In this document: in pieces, positions 15,041 through 29,500 of the stretch
Position numbering within the stretch: the stretch's first letter is position 1
How the letters are laid out: each line of letters starts with the position of its first letter
Assembly (NCBI GenBank): GCA_036169595.1
Contig: CM069767.1
Coordinates: 786,501-850,500, forward strand
Origin: Dictyostelium firmibasis
Taxonomy: Eukaryota > Evosea > Eumycetozoa > Dictyosteliales > Dictyosteliaceae
Direction of reading: 5' to 3'
Length of the DNA: 64,000 nt
Program-made: the position numbers and the translations under genes
The notes under the pieces: model-generated
Seen by the model: only the letters and a program-made list of their open reading frames with translations
Databases searched by the model: none
What the model was told of the DNA's origin: nothing

Positions 15041-15783
15041 CAATTTATTTATTAATTTTTTTTTTTTTAAAAAAATAGGTTAATATAAAAAATATGAAAA
15101 AAAAAAAAAAAATGGTAAAAAAAATTAATGGTAAAAAAAAAAATGGTAAAAAAAATGGTAAAAAAATAAAAAAAATTAACTTTTTTTTTTTATTTGGTTT
15201 TTTTTTTTTTTATACACCACTGAACTTCATTTTTCTCATAGATTTTTTTTTTTCTTTTTTTTTTTTTTTATATTAAAAAAAATCTAAAGAATATTTTGGA
15301 ACTAATTCTTTTAGAAAAATGAGGGTCATTGTGAAAGACTTTTATTATATGTGATTCAAATTTTTGAAAATTCTTAAAGATTTACTTGTCTTGCTGAGGT
15401 ATTTCAAAATTCAACTTTTTTTGTCTAATAAAAGTTTGAATAATTTTAAAATTATTTGAAAGGGGGTCAATTGATGCAGTGGGCGTGTTTTTTTATTTTT
15501 TTTTTTTATTTTTTTTTTATTTTTTTTCATAAAAAAGTGTAAAAGTATTAAAATTAATTTTAATTTCAAACTTTTTTCGAAATTGATCTGGCAAGTCTAA
15601 TAATTACTTTAAATGGAAGTTTAATCTACACTTTAAAAAAAAAATGATGATAAATTCTGAGTATAAAAATAAAAAAAAAACCATCATTTTTTTTAAAATA
15701 AACAAAACAACCAAATAAATAAAAATAAGAATAATATACATTTAAAAAAAAAAAAAAAAAAAAATAACAAATTTAAAAAAATA
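15041..15783. other. Intergenic region with an unexplained mixed-composition stretch
   Basis: Divergent flanks of H-like copy B and the flavin oxidoreductase. It opens with A/T-runs (a Lys-rich phantom ORF at 15094-15276). Then 15290-15495 has more varied sequence than usual for spacers here, including GAGGGTCATTGTGAAAGAC and GGGGGTCAATTGATGCAGTGGGCGTG, and again 15575-15640. No ORF, T-arm, DUSE-like box or known repeat is visible. Confidence 0.5.
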
Positions 15784-17108
15784 ATGCAAGAATTTACATA
15801 TCCATATAAATACCCAAAAAATTATAAAGGTTCTGGTGTTCCAACTACTTTATCAACTATTGATGAAGTACCAAAAACTTTTACACCAATTGAGATAAAT
15901 AATTTAATTTTGAAAAATAGAATTGTTGTATCTCCCATGTGTCAGTACTCTTGTAAAAATAATAGTGGTTTAATGAATGATTGGCATTTAATACACTATA
16001 GTAATTTTGCTAAAGGTGGAGCTGCTTTAATCATTTTCGAATCGACAGCAGTTCAACAAGAAGGTCGTATTTCTTATGCGGACGCTGGAGTTTGGGATGA
16101 TTGTCATATACCGTCAATGAGAAAAATTATTGATTCAATTCATTCTTTTGATACTGTAAGTTAATAAATTATTATTAAAAAGTTTATATAAATGATTTAA
16201 ATACTTATTTTTTTTTTAAATTTTAGTGTGTTGGTATACAATTATCACATGCAGGTAGAAAAGCATCTACCCAACCACCATTTTTAGAGAATTCAAGACA
16301 ATCGATACCAGAAAATGATCCATCAGGTAATGGTTGGAAAGTTGTTGGTCCATCACCAATTAGATATAATGATAATATGTCAATGCCAAGAGAAATGAGT
16401 GTTGAAGATATTCATAATACCATTCAAGCATTTAAAGATGCAGCAATTCGATCACTTAAAGCAGGATTTGATTTCATAGAAATTCATGCAGCTCATGGAT
16501 ATTTAATTAATCAATTCCTTTCACCAACATCGAATAAACGTACCGATCAATATGGTGGTAACTTTGTAAATCGTATTAGAATCTTATTGGAGATTATAGA
16601 ATCGGTTCGTTCTGTTTGGCCAAGAAATAAAGCTTTGGGTGTGCGTCTTTCATGTGAAGAGTGGACAAATGATGGTTGGAATATGGAAGATACAATTCAT
16701 TTGGTTGAGATTTTAAATCAATTAGGTACTATTGATTTAATAGATTGTTCAAGTGGTGGCAACTCTAGTAATCAAAAAATCAATGTATCACCAATGTATC
16801 AAACTCCATTTGCTAATTCAATTAAAAGTATTATTAATACACCACTTCGTACAAGTGGTGGTAGTAGTAGTAGTAGTAGTAGTACCGAAAGTGGTGACTC
16901 TAGAACTAAAAATCAAATTAAAGTTTCAACGGTTGGTTTAATAACATCAGGTAATGAAATTGAATCAATTTTACAAGATGGCAAAGCTGATATTGTAATG
17001 GTTGGAAGACAATTCCTAAGAAATCCCTTTTCAGTTTATCAATTTGCAAACGATTTAAATGTAAAAATTGATTATCAACTTCAATATTATTTAGCTCAAA
17101 GAAAATAA
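15784..17108 (+). CDS. Old-yellow-enzyme-type NADH:flavin oxidoreductase (YqjM-like)
   Basis: Two exons, 15784-16155 and 16227-17108, give 1254 nt and 417 aa. Members are FMN-dependent ene-reductases that reduce activated C=C bonds with NAD(P)H. The TIM-barrel markers of the YqjM subgroup are present in order: NRIVVSPMCQYS with the flavin-tuning cysteine, IQLSHAGRKA, the substrate-binding pair in IEIHAAHGYLINQFLSP, SNKRTDQYGG, and the phosphate-binding GRQFLRNPF near the end. A Ser-rich insertion (about residues 335-355, coded near 16855-16905) sits before the last strands and is likely a surface loop. It stands between H-like copies B and C with no evident functional link to them. Physiological substrate unknown. 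Confidence 0.9.
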
Positions 17109-17133
17109 TATAAATATGTCCTTTCTCCTTTCG

Positions 17134-17164
<31 letters not shown>

Positions 17165-17360
17165 TAGTTTAATAAAAATTTTATTTAATTGATAATTTCA
17201 TTTACCAAAATAAAAAAAAGTCTATTCTTCGAGAAAAAATTTAAATAGGGTCTTTTGTTTTTTAATTTGATAAAAAAAAAAAAAATCACAAAAGAAAAAG
17301 TTTATTTGATAAAATAAAAAAATAAAGATTTATATGTAGGGAAAAAATTGAAAATCCTAT

Positions 17361-17949
17361 TTAATTTTGGTCTTTTATATATTTATCATATTGATCCTTT
17401 GACATTAATTCTGAAAAATCTCCACTTTGATCCGACTCGAATTCAACCAACCATCCTATAAAAATAAAAAATTAATAAACTGGGAAAAATTTTTATGTTT
17501 AAACATTAAAATGTTCTTACCTTCACCATATGGATCTTCATTCAAGATTTCTGGTTCTTCAGTTATTTTATCGTTAGCACTTGTTATTTTACCATCTATT
17601 GGAATATAATACTCACTAACAGCTTTGACTGATTCAATTGTTCCCATTTCGCCACCTTTTTCGAAACTATCTCCTATTTTTGGTAATTCAATATAAACAA
17701 TGTCTCCCATCTAAAGAAAAAATATAAAAAATTAGTGAATAAATTTTTAAAAAAAAAAAAAAAAAAAAAAATATATATAATATTTACCTGTTTTTGAGCA
17801 AAATCAGTTATACCTAATTTATATTTTTTTGGACCAATGTTATTTACCCATTCATGATCGGTAGTATATCTTGTGCAATAATTTCTTGAAAATGAAAATA
17901 AATTTTTATTAAAAGCTTGTGTTCCTACTCTTGTTAAAGTTTTTAACAT
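17361..17949 (-). CDS. gcvH: Glycine cleavage system H protein (lipoylated), copy C
   Basis: Three exons, 17949-17788, 17710-17521 and 17455-17361, give 447 nt and 148 aa. It is a close paralogue of the copy at 13330-14137: same presequence start (MLKTLTRVGTQAFNKN), same cleavage-zone motif (RNYCTRYTTDHEWV), same two intron positions and phases. GITDFAQKQ joins MGDIVYIELP across intron 1. The lipoyl site GTIESVKAVSEYYIPIDG has its lysine at residue 83. LNEDPYGEGWLVEFE closes the fold. It should act as an aminomethyl carrier in mitochondrial glycine cleavage. Confidence 0.93.
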
Positions 17950-18062
17950 TTTTTTTTTTTATATGAAAATATATTAAAAATTATTTAAATTGTATTAGAA
18001 AATAATAATGAAATTGAAAAAAAAAAAAATAATAATAAAAAAATTAAAAAAATTTATAGTAA

Positions 18063-18111
<49 letters not shown>

Positions 18112-18401
18112 TTTTGAAACAATTTTCCAAATTACAAATTAATTTCAAAAATACTTCAAATGTGATGTTATGAAACCCCATCACAAAATATCATTAAAAT
18201 GGGTGGAAAGTTTATTTTAAAATAACAAAAATAAAAAATAAAAAAATAAAAAAAAGAAAAATGGAAATAAAAATTTTTTTAAGAATTTGACACAAACCAT
18301 TTATTTCTTTGAATTAAATTACATGTGTGAAACAAAAACAACAAAAAAAGATGAATGTTGGTGTGACCATCTTGTAAGGATGTAGTATCAACATATGTTG
18401 T
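17950..18401. other. Spacer between tubA 3' end and H-protein copy C
   Basis: A minus-strand tandem arrangement: this holds the tubA 3' flank and the copy C promoter. There is a 40-base A tract at 18071-18109, then a mixed stretch with GTGATGTTATGAAACCCC (18161-18178). Nothing codes. Confidence 0.5.
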
Positions 18402-20065
18402 TTAATATTCTTCTTCTTGTTCCTCTGGGGAGGCTGAGACAGACTCGTAATCTTTTTCGAGGGCAAGTAAATCATCACGAGCTTCGGCAAATTCACCTTC
18501 TTCCATACCTTCACCAACGTACCAATGAACGAAAGCTCTCTTGACAAACATAAGATCGAATTTGTGGTTGATTCTGATTTTTTTATTATAATTTAATTTA
18601 AATATTAGTATCAAATGTAAGATAGTGAAATAATACTTTTGTATATATATATATATATAGTGTTTGAATAAACATACCTTGAGAATACTTGAGAGATAGC
18701 AGTGGTATTTGATAACATACAAACACTCTTTTTAACTTCGGCCATTTCACTATCTTTGGTTGAGACTGGAGCATGGTTGTTGATACCTTTTGGGAGAGAA
18801 AAGAAAAGAAAAAGTATGTTAGGCTAAATGACAAAAGTATATAACTATTATTGCAGACGAGTGAGGATCAAACTTACCGCATTTGAAACCAGTTGGAGAC
18901 CATTCGACAAAGGAAACAGTCTTCTTCTCACTACGGATGATTTGAACGGCTTTTTGGGCTTCTTTTGGAACGATATCACCTCTGTACATTAAACAACAAG
19001 CCATGTATTTACCGAGATTTGGTTGACATTTGGCCATGATATTGTTTTCAGAGAAGACAGCATTGGTGATGTTATCAACAGTGATACTTTCGTGGTGAGC
19101 TTTTTCACGAGAGATAACTGGAGCATATGAGCAGAGAACAAAGTGGAGACGTGGGAATGGAACCAAATTGGTTTGGATATCATTGATATCAAGATTTAAT
19201 GGACCTGGGAAACGGAGTGATGAAGTTAATGAACTGATAACTTGAGCAATTAAACGATTCAAGTTGGTGTAGGTTGGTTTTTCAATATCCAATGATTTTT
19301 TGCAAATGTTGTAAATAGCTTCATTATCCAACACTGTTAAATAATAATAAAAAAAAAAAAAAAAAAAGAAAATGAATTAATATGATATAAAAAAATGAAA
19401 CAAGTTTTTGAGAAAAGAAAAAAAAAAGAAAACTTACTAAAACTAACATCAGTATGTTCTAATAAAGAGTGAGTTGAAAGGACGGAATTGTATGGTTCAA
19501 CGACAGAGGTTGAAACTTGTGGTGATGGGTAAACACAGAAATCGAGTTTTGATTTTTTACCACCATAGTCGAGAGCTAATTTTTGGAGTAATAATGAACC
19601 GAAACCAGAACCTGTACCACCACCAACAGAGTGGAAAACGAGGAAACCTTGGAGACCATCGCATTGATCGGCTAAACGTCTGATACGATCAACACAAACA
19701 TCGATTAATTCCTTACCGACGGTGTAGTGACCACGAGCATAATTGTTAGCGGCATCTTCTTTACCAGTGATGAGTTGTTCTGGATGGAAGAGATTTTTGT
19801 AGGCACCAGTTCTAATTTCATCAATGACAGTTGGTTCTAAATCTAAAAAGATAGCTCTTGGTACAACTTTCTTACCATTGGTTGATTCACTGAAGAAGGT
19901 GCTTAAATCTTTGTTGTTGTTATTGGCTTCACTAACTTGTTTACGATCACTTGGAATTGTACCATCTTGTTCAATACCGTGCTCTAAACAATAAAGTTCC
20001 CAACATGAGTTACCAACTTGGACACCAGCTTGACCAATATGAATTGAGATAATTTCACGACCCAT
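18402..20065 (-). CDS. tubA: Alpha-tubulin
   Basis: Four exons, 20065-19438, 19333-18878, 18786-18678 and 18573-18402, give 1365 nt and 454 aa. Alpha-tubulin pairs with beta-tubulin to build microtubules and holds the non-exchangeable GTP. The start [20 protein letters not shown] and the tubulin signature [10 protein letters not shown] (from residue 148) are clear. So are EEFSEAR-like [17 protein letters not shown] and the acidic tail EEQEEEY ending in tyrosine. The ATG codon before [10 protein letters not shown] is itself split by intron 1. D. discoideum is known to have a single alpha-tubulin gene, tubA. Codon use is more C-ending than in the neighbours, as expected for a highly expressed gene. 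Confidence 0.97.
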
Positions 20066-20519
20066 TGTTTTTAATAAATTAATTAATTAATTATTATTAA
20101 AAATACAAATAAACAAAAAAAAAAATATTATTAATTTAGTTTAAAGAAATAAATATTATCTGTACAAGTTTCTGGTAATGAAGAAATCTTAACAGAGTTA
20201 TTATTAAAAAATTTTAAAAAAAATTAAATAAATATGTTGGTGATGATTAAAAAAAAAAAAATTAAAAAAAAAAAAAAAAAAAAATTAAAAAAAAAGAAAA
20301 AATTTTGAAAATCCTTTTTTTTTTTTTTTTTTTTTTTATTTTTTTTTTATATGGAATAGAAAAAAAAGAAAAATTGACAAAAACCAAAAAATAATTTTGG
20401 GCGCGCTTTCTAAGAAGATAGTAAAATTTTTTTTTTTTCAATTGGGGATTGTTGAGATTAAATTTCCAAATAAAGTGAAAAAAAAAAATGATTAAAATTT
20501 TATAATGATTAAAAAATTC

Positions 20520-20555
<36 letters not shown>

Positions 20556-20656
20556 TTTTAATTTACATACAAAAAAAAAAAAACTTTTTTTTATTTTTCC
20601 AATCATTATATTTTTAATTTGATTAAATTTTATATGATTTTAAAAAAAAAAAAAAA
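20066..20656. other. Divergent promoter region of tubA and H-like copy D
   Basis: About 590 bases of A/T tracts with a short ATT array (20521-20556). A single GC-rich island, GGGCGCGCTTTCTAAGAAGA (20399-20418), stands out about 340 bases upstream of the tubA ATG and may be a binding site; that is inference only. Confidence 0.45.
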
Positions 20657-21176
20657 ATGATTAAATTTTATTCAAACATTTGTGGTAAAAAAAGTTTACT
20701 TGTTAGAACATTTTGTACTCGTTATAGTGAATCTCATGAATGGATTAGATTTAATCATAGAAATAAAACATGTACATTGGGTATAACTAAATATGCATCT
20801 GATCAATTGAAATCAATTGTGTAAATATATCTTTTTTTTTTTTTTATTTTTTTTTTTTTTCTAAATAAAAAACAATATTAATAAAATATTTAGTAATATA
20901 AATTTACCAGATTTAAATTCAACAATTATAAGAAAACAACCAATTGGAAATATTGAAAGTACAAAAACTGTTGCTGATATTTTTTCAGATGTTGATGGAA
21001 AATGTACACTATTAAATCAAGATATCATTTTAAATCCAACAATAGTTAATAATAGTCCAGAGGATAAAGGTTGGTTACTTCAAATTGAAACAAATGATGT
21101 TGAATCTTTTAATAAAATGATGACAAAAAATGAATATGGTCAATTCTTAAAAGATATTAATAAATCTAATGATTAA
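20657..21176 (+). CDS. gcvH: Glycine cleavage H-like protein with lysine in the lipoyl site, copy D
   Basis: Two exons, 20657-20820 and 20894-21176, give 447 nt and 148 aa. The presequence ends in VRTFCTRYSESHEWI, the same junction as its paralogues. GITKYASDQ aligns with GITDYAQRH, but the following LGDIV block has become LKSIV. The lipoyl loop IGNIESTKTVADIF keeps the lysine at residue 79. NNSPEDKGWLLQIE closes the fold. Its only intron is phase 2 and lies five codons after the site used by copies A-C, and the second intron is absent. It is the only member of the cluster on the plus strand. A working H protein is possible but less sure than for A and C. Confidence 0.85.
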
Positions 21177-21403
21177 TATTAAAAAATTAAAATTGGTTAA
21201 TAAATAATAAAAATAATAAAACAATTTGTTATATTATTTTTATATATAAAAATTTATTTAAAAAAATATCTGGGAAATTAATAATTACAACATAAAAAGT
21301 AAAAAAATGGAATTTTATTGCGATATGAAAAAAAAAAAAAAAAAAATTATTTTTTTAATTTTTTTTTTTTATTTTTCTTGAAGTGATAGATTTTATTAAT
21401 AAA

Positions 21404-21435
<32 letters not shown>

Positions 21436-21528
21436 CATTTTTAATTAAAATTCTAAAATTTTTTTTCTTTTTTTTTAAATTTCATTTTTAATTAAAATTC
21501 TAAAATTATCTTCAATAACTAAAATAAA
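21177..21528. other. A/T-rich spacer
   Basis: Between H-like copy D and the GST gene, same strand. It contains a directly repeated segment: the block TTAAATTTCATTTTTAATTAAAATTCTAAAATT occurs twice in tandem (about 21428-21462 and 21475-21508). No coding potential. Confidence 0.55.
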
Positions 21529-22310
21529 ATGTCAAGCACTGTTATATTATTTGGTGATTTAATGTCACAACCAACAAGAGCAGTAATATGGTTTATGATG
21601 TTAAATAAAATTCCACACGAATTTCGTTTAATTTCAATTGGAAATTTAGAACAAAGATCAAAAGAATTTGAAAAAATGTAAATATTTTTTTAAAAATAGA
21701 AATTAAAAAAATATTATTTGAATTTATATTTATTCTAATTTTTTTTTTTATTTTATTTTATTTTATTTTTTTTTTTTCCAAAAAAAAAAGTAATCCATTT
21801 AAAAAATTACCAGTAATTCAATACGAGAATCAAACAATATTTGAAAGTCATACTATATTGAGATGGTTATCTCAACAATTTAAATTACCACAATACTATG
21901 ATTTCAATGATTTAAATAATAGATGTAAAGTTGATATGTATTTGGATTGGCATCATTTAGGTTTAAGAAAAGCTACAGCAGGTTACTTCTTTCAAAAGTT
22001 TATTTTACCAAAATTTGGTAAATCAGAATCAGAAGATATGGTTAAAGATGCTGAACTTAATATACCAAGAGCATTTAAAGAGATTGAATCAATCTTTTTA
22101 GCCAATGGTAAAAATGATTATTTAATTGGCGAAAATGTTACAATTGCAGATTTCTCTTGTTATTGTGAAATTAACCAATTGGAGGTATTAAATTATGATT
22201 TCACACCTTACCCAATCCTTTCAAATTGGATGGAAAGAATGAAACAATTTGAAGGTTTTAAAGAATCTCATAAAATTATTCATAAAATTGCTTCACAACC
22301 AAAATTGTAA
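21529..22310 (+). CDS. Theta-class glutathione S-transferase
   Basis: Two exons, 21529-21677 and 21791-22310, give 669 nt and 222 aa, normal for a GST. It conjugates glutathione to electrophiles or acts as a peroxidase. The thioredoxin-like N-domain has FGDLMSQPTRAV, matching the theta-class DLLSQPCRAV with its catalytic serine, then NPFKKLPVIQYENQTIFES with the cis-proline and the glutathione gamma-Glu contacts. The helical domain has YLDWHHLGLRKATAGYFF and the N-capping block IADFSCYCEINQL. The intron splits the Ile codon just before NPFKK. No organelle signal is evident. Confidence 0.9.
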
Positions 22311-22396
22311 ATAATAATAATAATGGCAATAAAAAAAAAAAAAAAAAAAAAAATTTCTATTCATTTATTTATATATTTATTTATTTATTTATTTAT

Positions 22397-22981
22397 TTAT
22401 TTATAGTCAATATTTTCACAATAATGAGCATACTCTTCTTCATTCATTAAATGATTAGTTTGAAATGGTTCATTAATTTTTAATTCAATTGTCCATGCGT
22501 TTTGTATATCATTAAATAATAATGAGTTTGATTTTAATGGTGATGCAGTGGTTGTTGTTGTTGTTATTGTTGATATTTTTGCTGTTGTTGTTGTAGTTGT
22601 TGTTGTTGAAATGGTTGTGGTTTGTTGATTTTGGTGAAATTTCTTATTTACTTTTGAAACTATACCAGACAATGGTGATTTGAATTGAATATTTTCATCC
22701 TCATTTGTTGAAATCGATAGAAATGGTTGATTAAATCCAATTTTTTCATTAATTTTAGGTAATTTTATTTTTAAAATTTTATTAAATTCATTATTTACAA
22801 CATCTGAAGCATAGCTAGTTATACCAATAGTGGCAAAATCTTTATTATCTGATATTTTAACCCATTGGTGATTAGGTGAATATTTTATATTACCATTATC
22901 ATTATTATTTTTAATAAAATTTCTAAAAAAAAAGAATTTATTCCTACTACTGTTTATTATTTTATTTGATAAATTGTTCAT
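22397..22981 (-). CDS. Glycine cleavage H-like protein lacking the lipoyl lysine, copy E
   Basis: A single exon of 194 aa. It keeps an H-protein outline: basic Asn/Phe-rich presequence, YSPNHQWVKI (for HEWV), TIGITSYASDVV, KIKLPKINEKIG, and SPLSGIVSKVN. In the lipoyl loop, STNEDENIQFKSPLSG has an acidic residue (about Asp95) where the lysine belongs, and the VESVKA motif is gone. A Thr-rich insertion of roughly 30 residues sits before the last helix, and the NSSPxxxGW block has become DIQNAWTIELK. No introns. It converges with the GST gene 86 bases away. The family link is clear, but glycine-cleavage function is doubtful. Confidence 0.75.
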   Translation of the reverse strand: MNNLSNKIINSSRNKFFFFRNFIKNNNDNGNIKYSPNHQWVKISDNKDFATIGITSYASDVVNNEFNKILKIKLPKINEKIGFNQPFLSISTNEDENIQFKSPLSGIVSKVNKKFHQNQQTTTISTTTTTTTTAKISTITTTTTTASPLKSNSLLFNDIQNAWTIELKINEPFQTNHLMNEEEYAHYCENIDYK

Positions 22982-23442
<461 letters not shown>

Positions 23443-23958
23443 TTATTCTATTTTATTTTTACAATAATTATCGTATTGATCTTTATTCATTAAATTATTA
23501 AAATCATCTATATTTGTAATTTTTATTTTACATAGCCAACCTTTTGACATTGGTGATGAATTTATATAATGTGGATAATCGAGTATATCTTGATTAATTG
23601 ATATTAATTTACAATTTTTTATTGGTGAATTTAAAAGAATTTGATCAGACATCGTATCAAGCGATATTGTTAATGGGTCATCTTCCTTGTTAATATCATC
23701 TTTTATTATTGGGAATTTAATATATAAAACATCATCATATTTATTAATAGGACCATTCTCTGTTAATCCCAAGGTACCAACTAAACTACTACTATTACTA
23801 TCTTTATTTATTGAAACCCACCAATGATTTTTTGAATATTTCGTACAAAAATATTTATTTTTTAAACTATTATTATTATTATTATTGAAAATTAAAAGTA
23901 AACTATTACTTTTATAATTTTTAGATTTTAAATATTTGAATGAGAACATGTTGACCAA
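23443..23958 (-). CDS. Glycine cleavage H-like protein lacking the lipoyl lysine, copy F
   Basis: A single exon of 171 aa. After an Asn-rich presequence it has NKYFCTKYSKNHWWV, the same junction motif as copies A-D with HEWV changed to HWWV. GTLGLTENGP and VLYIKFPII correspond to GITDYAQ and IVFVELP. The lipoyl loop LDTMSDQILLNSPIKN aligns ungapped with VESVKAVSEVYMPVSG and puts Ser104 at the lysine position. INSSPMSKGWLCKIK closes the fold well. No introns. The frame is clean and the ends of the fold are conserved, so this looks like a kept gene and not a decaying one, but it should not be lipoylated at the usual site. Confidence 0.78.
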   Translation of the reverse strand: MVNMFSFKYLKSKNYKSNSLLLIFNNNNNNSLKNKYFCTKYSKNHWWVSINKDSNSSSLVGTLGLTENGPINKYDDVLYIKFPIIKDDINKEDDPLTISLDTMSDQILLNSPIKNCKLISINQDILDYPHYINSSPMSKGWLCKIKITNIDDFNNLMNKDQYDNYCKNKIE

Positions 23959-23969
23959 AAGGTAACGTG

Positions 23970-24003
<34 letters not shown>

Positions 24004-24042
24004 AAAAAAAGAAAAAAAAAAGAAAAAAATTTTATTTTATTT

Positions 24043-26145
<2,103 letters not shown>

Positions 26146-26537
26146 AATAAAAAATTTTTTTCGTCAAAAAATTAAAAAAAAAATGAAAAAAAAAAAAATG
26201 AAAAAAAAAAAAATACACAAAAAAATCACATATTTTATTCAAATTTTTATACACATATTTGGTCTTTTAATTAAAATTTTATAAAATATATCACATTTAA
26301 CTATATTTTTTTATTTTATTTTATTTTTAATAATTTTAAAAAAAAAAATTTTTAAAAAAAAATCAAAAAAAAAAAAAAAAAAAAAAAAAATCAAAAAATC
26401 AAAAAAAAAATCAAAAAATCAAAAACAAACCCCAAGTTGTTTTTTTTACTCATACATTTATTTTTTTTTTTTTTTTTGTTTTTTATAAATTTATTTTAAT
26501 CCTCCAAGAAGGAAGGAAAAAACAAAAAACTTAAAGA
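26146..26537. other. Divergent promoter region, FNIP gene and UBR3-like gene
   Basis: About 390 bases, nearly all A and T, with TCAAAAAA units repeated near 26380-26425. A purine-rich leader (CCAAGAAGGAAGGAAAAAAC) precedes the UBR3-like ATG. Confidence 0.5.
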
Positions 26538-29500
26538 ATGGGTAATACATTTAGTTTTATGTCAAACGTTACAGGTAGTGAAAGGTTAACATCATTTAAA
26601 GTTCAAAAAACTCCAACATATGACGAGATTTCACATGAATTATCAGAAGAAGAGATTTCTTTTGAATTAATCGATAATATTTTTGAAAGATGTTGTTTTA
26701 TGACAATTGATTTCTTTTTTGATACTTATCATTCTGATGATACTCTAAAATGTCAACATAGTAAGTTTATTATTATTATTACTATTTTTATTTTCTTATT
26801 ATTATTATTACTATTTTCTTTCTTTTTTTTTACTAAATTTTTTTTTTTTTTTTTCAAATTAGGTCCATCTAAATCAGAATGGTTTTTCACATGTTCAAAA
26901 TGTAGTTTAGCAAATAACTCATGTATTTGTACATCATGTTTTTTAAGTGGTAATCATATTAGTGAAGGACATTCATTTACATTATTTGAAGCGAGTCAAT
27001 CAGCAATATGTGATTGTGGTAATGCAGAGGCAATCAAGAGAGAAGGATTTTGTAGTGATCATATCAATGTAAACCAAAGATCAAAGAAAGAACGAATTGA
27101 TAAATTACCATTCTTTATAAAGAAAGATGTTCATATTTTCTTTAGATATCTTTTTCAATATCTACAGGATTTATCTATTCAATCGACTGCAGCGACTACA
27201 TCAAATAACCCACAGAAAACGGAACTATTAGAGGCTGAGATACAAATAATCACCGATTGGCTATCAGAGGTTTGTAAGGAATCCTCTACATTAATTCATA
27301 TTATGGCAGAGGAATTCACTTCAAGAGTATTAGAGTTTGAAGGAGAAGGAGAAGGAGAAAAAAATAATTTAGAAAAAGAAGATAATGATAAAGATGACGA
27401 ATATTATTATAGTAAATTCAAACTTTATCAACACAAACCTTTACCATACAAAAGTGATAGTGAATCTATTCAACAACAATGGGAAGGCCATCATTTCTTA
27501 GGTTTCATTTTCTCAAAAATAGAATTGTTGTATCAATTCCTTCCATTGTTGGTATTATTAATTGATAATCACAGTGCCTTTAAGATCGTATTGTTTGAAG
27601 AATATTTAAAGAATTACATTAATATCTTTTCGCCACGTGATCTTAAATCATCGGGTGTAACATTAAACATTGGAAGTTTCTATATGGAGAATAAGATATT
27701 GGTACCGTTTTCAACAGGTTATTCACGTCACAATGTGTTGGAGTTAATATTAAGATTTCACAAAACCATCTATGTTCCCCTCTTATTACCATTTTATCAA
27801 ACTGATACAAAGATTGAGAAGGAGGTAATGTTACAGAGTGATCTAGGTGCTTTTGTTAACCAAATGAAGAATCCATTAGTAGTCAAATATTTCTCAAAAC
27901 AAGAGGATAAATTCAAGTTATTCTTTGAGTTTGCCGAACAATTACATAGATTTACATCTCCACAATTTGTAGATCCATCAATTACAACCACTAAATTCTT
28001 GTTATTAATGGAGCATCGTTTATTGTTATCGATGAAATCAATGATTCAAACAGCTCAATCTATGAATGACCCAGAGTTTTATCAATTCCTCATTGATAGT
28101 GTAGCAAATAATTTAGTGACTTGTATGGAGAGAATTCAAAAGAGACAAACATTCGATAGATGTGGCATGCAATTACCTCATCAAGATTTCTTTCAGAAAT
28201 TCACCTACTCTGAGATTCCAGTGCATTTTCCATTGTATAGAATATTATCAACTTTCTTATTAATGACTAAATTGGATCCAATGTTATTGATAACAAAATA
28301 TAACCTACAAGAGCCTGATATCATCGATATGTTAACAACATTATTATTATTTAGAGTTTGTTACGTTTCTTATGATGATTCACAATCCATAGAAAATTGT
28401 ACCGATATTACAATGGTATCCGATTTACATATGATGCAAGTTTCATTATGTCTATTGGGACCAAAAAAGTTCCTCTATGCTTTCTTCAATGTTTTAACCT
28501 CTATCGATACTAATCCATCGGCTTTCACTGACATTTTCTCAATGTTTATAGGAACTTTACAACTACGTGCTACATTAACACCAAACAAACAGGAAATTAT
28601 CTACAATCTACTTCAAGGTGTATTCTCTGGTATCTTTTATAAGTTACATTTTAGATCATTCGATACAGTACTATTAGATGTAACAGAGACTCAAATTTAT
28701 GATATCTATCTACCAGAGATAACAAACAAAGGTAATCAAGCAAAGGAATTGATAAACAACGATTGGTGGCAATATTTTGATCCTCATTATCCATTGTTTT
28801 CAATCAACTTTAGAGCTTTAATCAAAAGTAGTGCAAAGGATAGATTCAAAAAATATCAAACTCTAAATAAAATACCAGAATCAAATCCATTGCCACCAAT
28901 CATTGATCAATTACCATTGGAACTTAGTGGTGTATCAGAGATTTATAATGATCCAACTCTATTCGAAATCATTTTATGTGTGGTGGCTGATTGTGTTTTC
29001 CCATCAACTTTTGTTGGCTATGATGATAGTTTTGAAATGCAACCAATCTTGAAAATGTTAATTTCAAAACCTGGTACTATTTTGAGTGAAATGTTCTATA
29101 TCTTTGTTTTAGGTATTAAATCTTTTAAAGAATTCACTTTACCAAATTTAAATCAATCTGAAAAACTTTTAATAATTGAAACTATTAAAGATTATTTTAA
29201 TTCAACAACAACTACTACCAATAATAAAGATGAAAAAGAAGAAGAAAAAGAAGAAGAAAAAGAAGAAGATAAAATTAGAAAAGAAAAGAATAATAGTAGA
29301 TTTAAATTTGATTTCACATTAAAAACAAAGAATAATTATGCAATTTATAATTTATTACGTATTTATAATGTTGAAGTTGATATTGGTGTAAAAGAGAAAT
29401 TATCATTCTTGGATATTCTATTCAAATTTTGGGATCTAATGACAAATAAATCGGAATACTTGGAGTTACGTTCAAGTTTATTATACATTTTCAATTTCCT

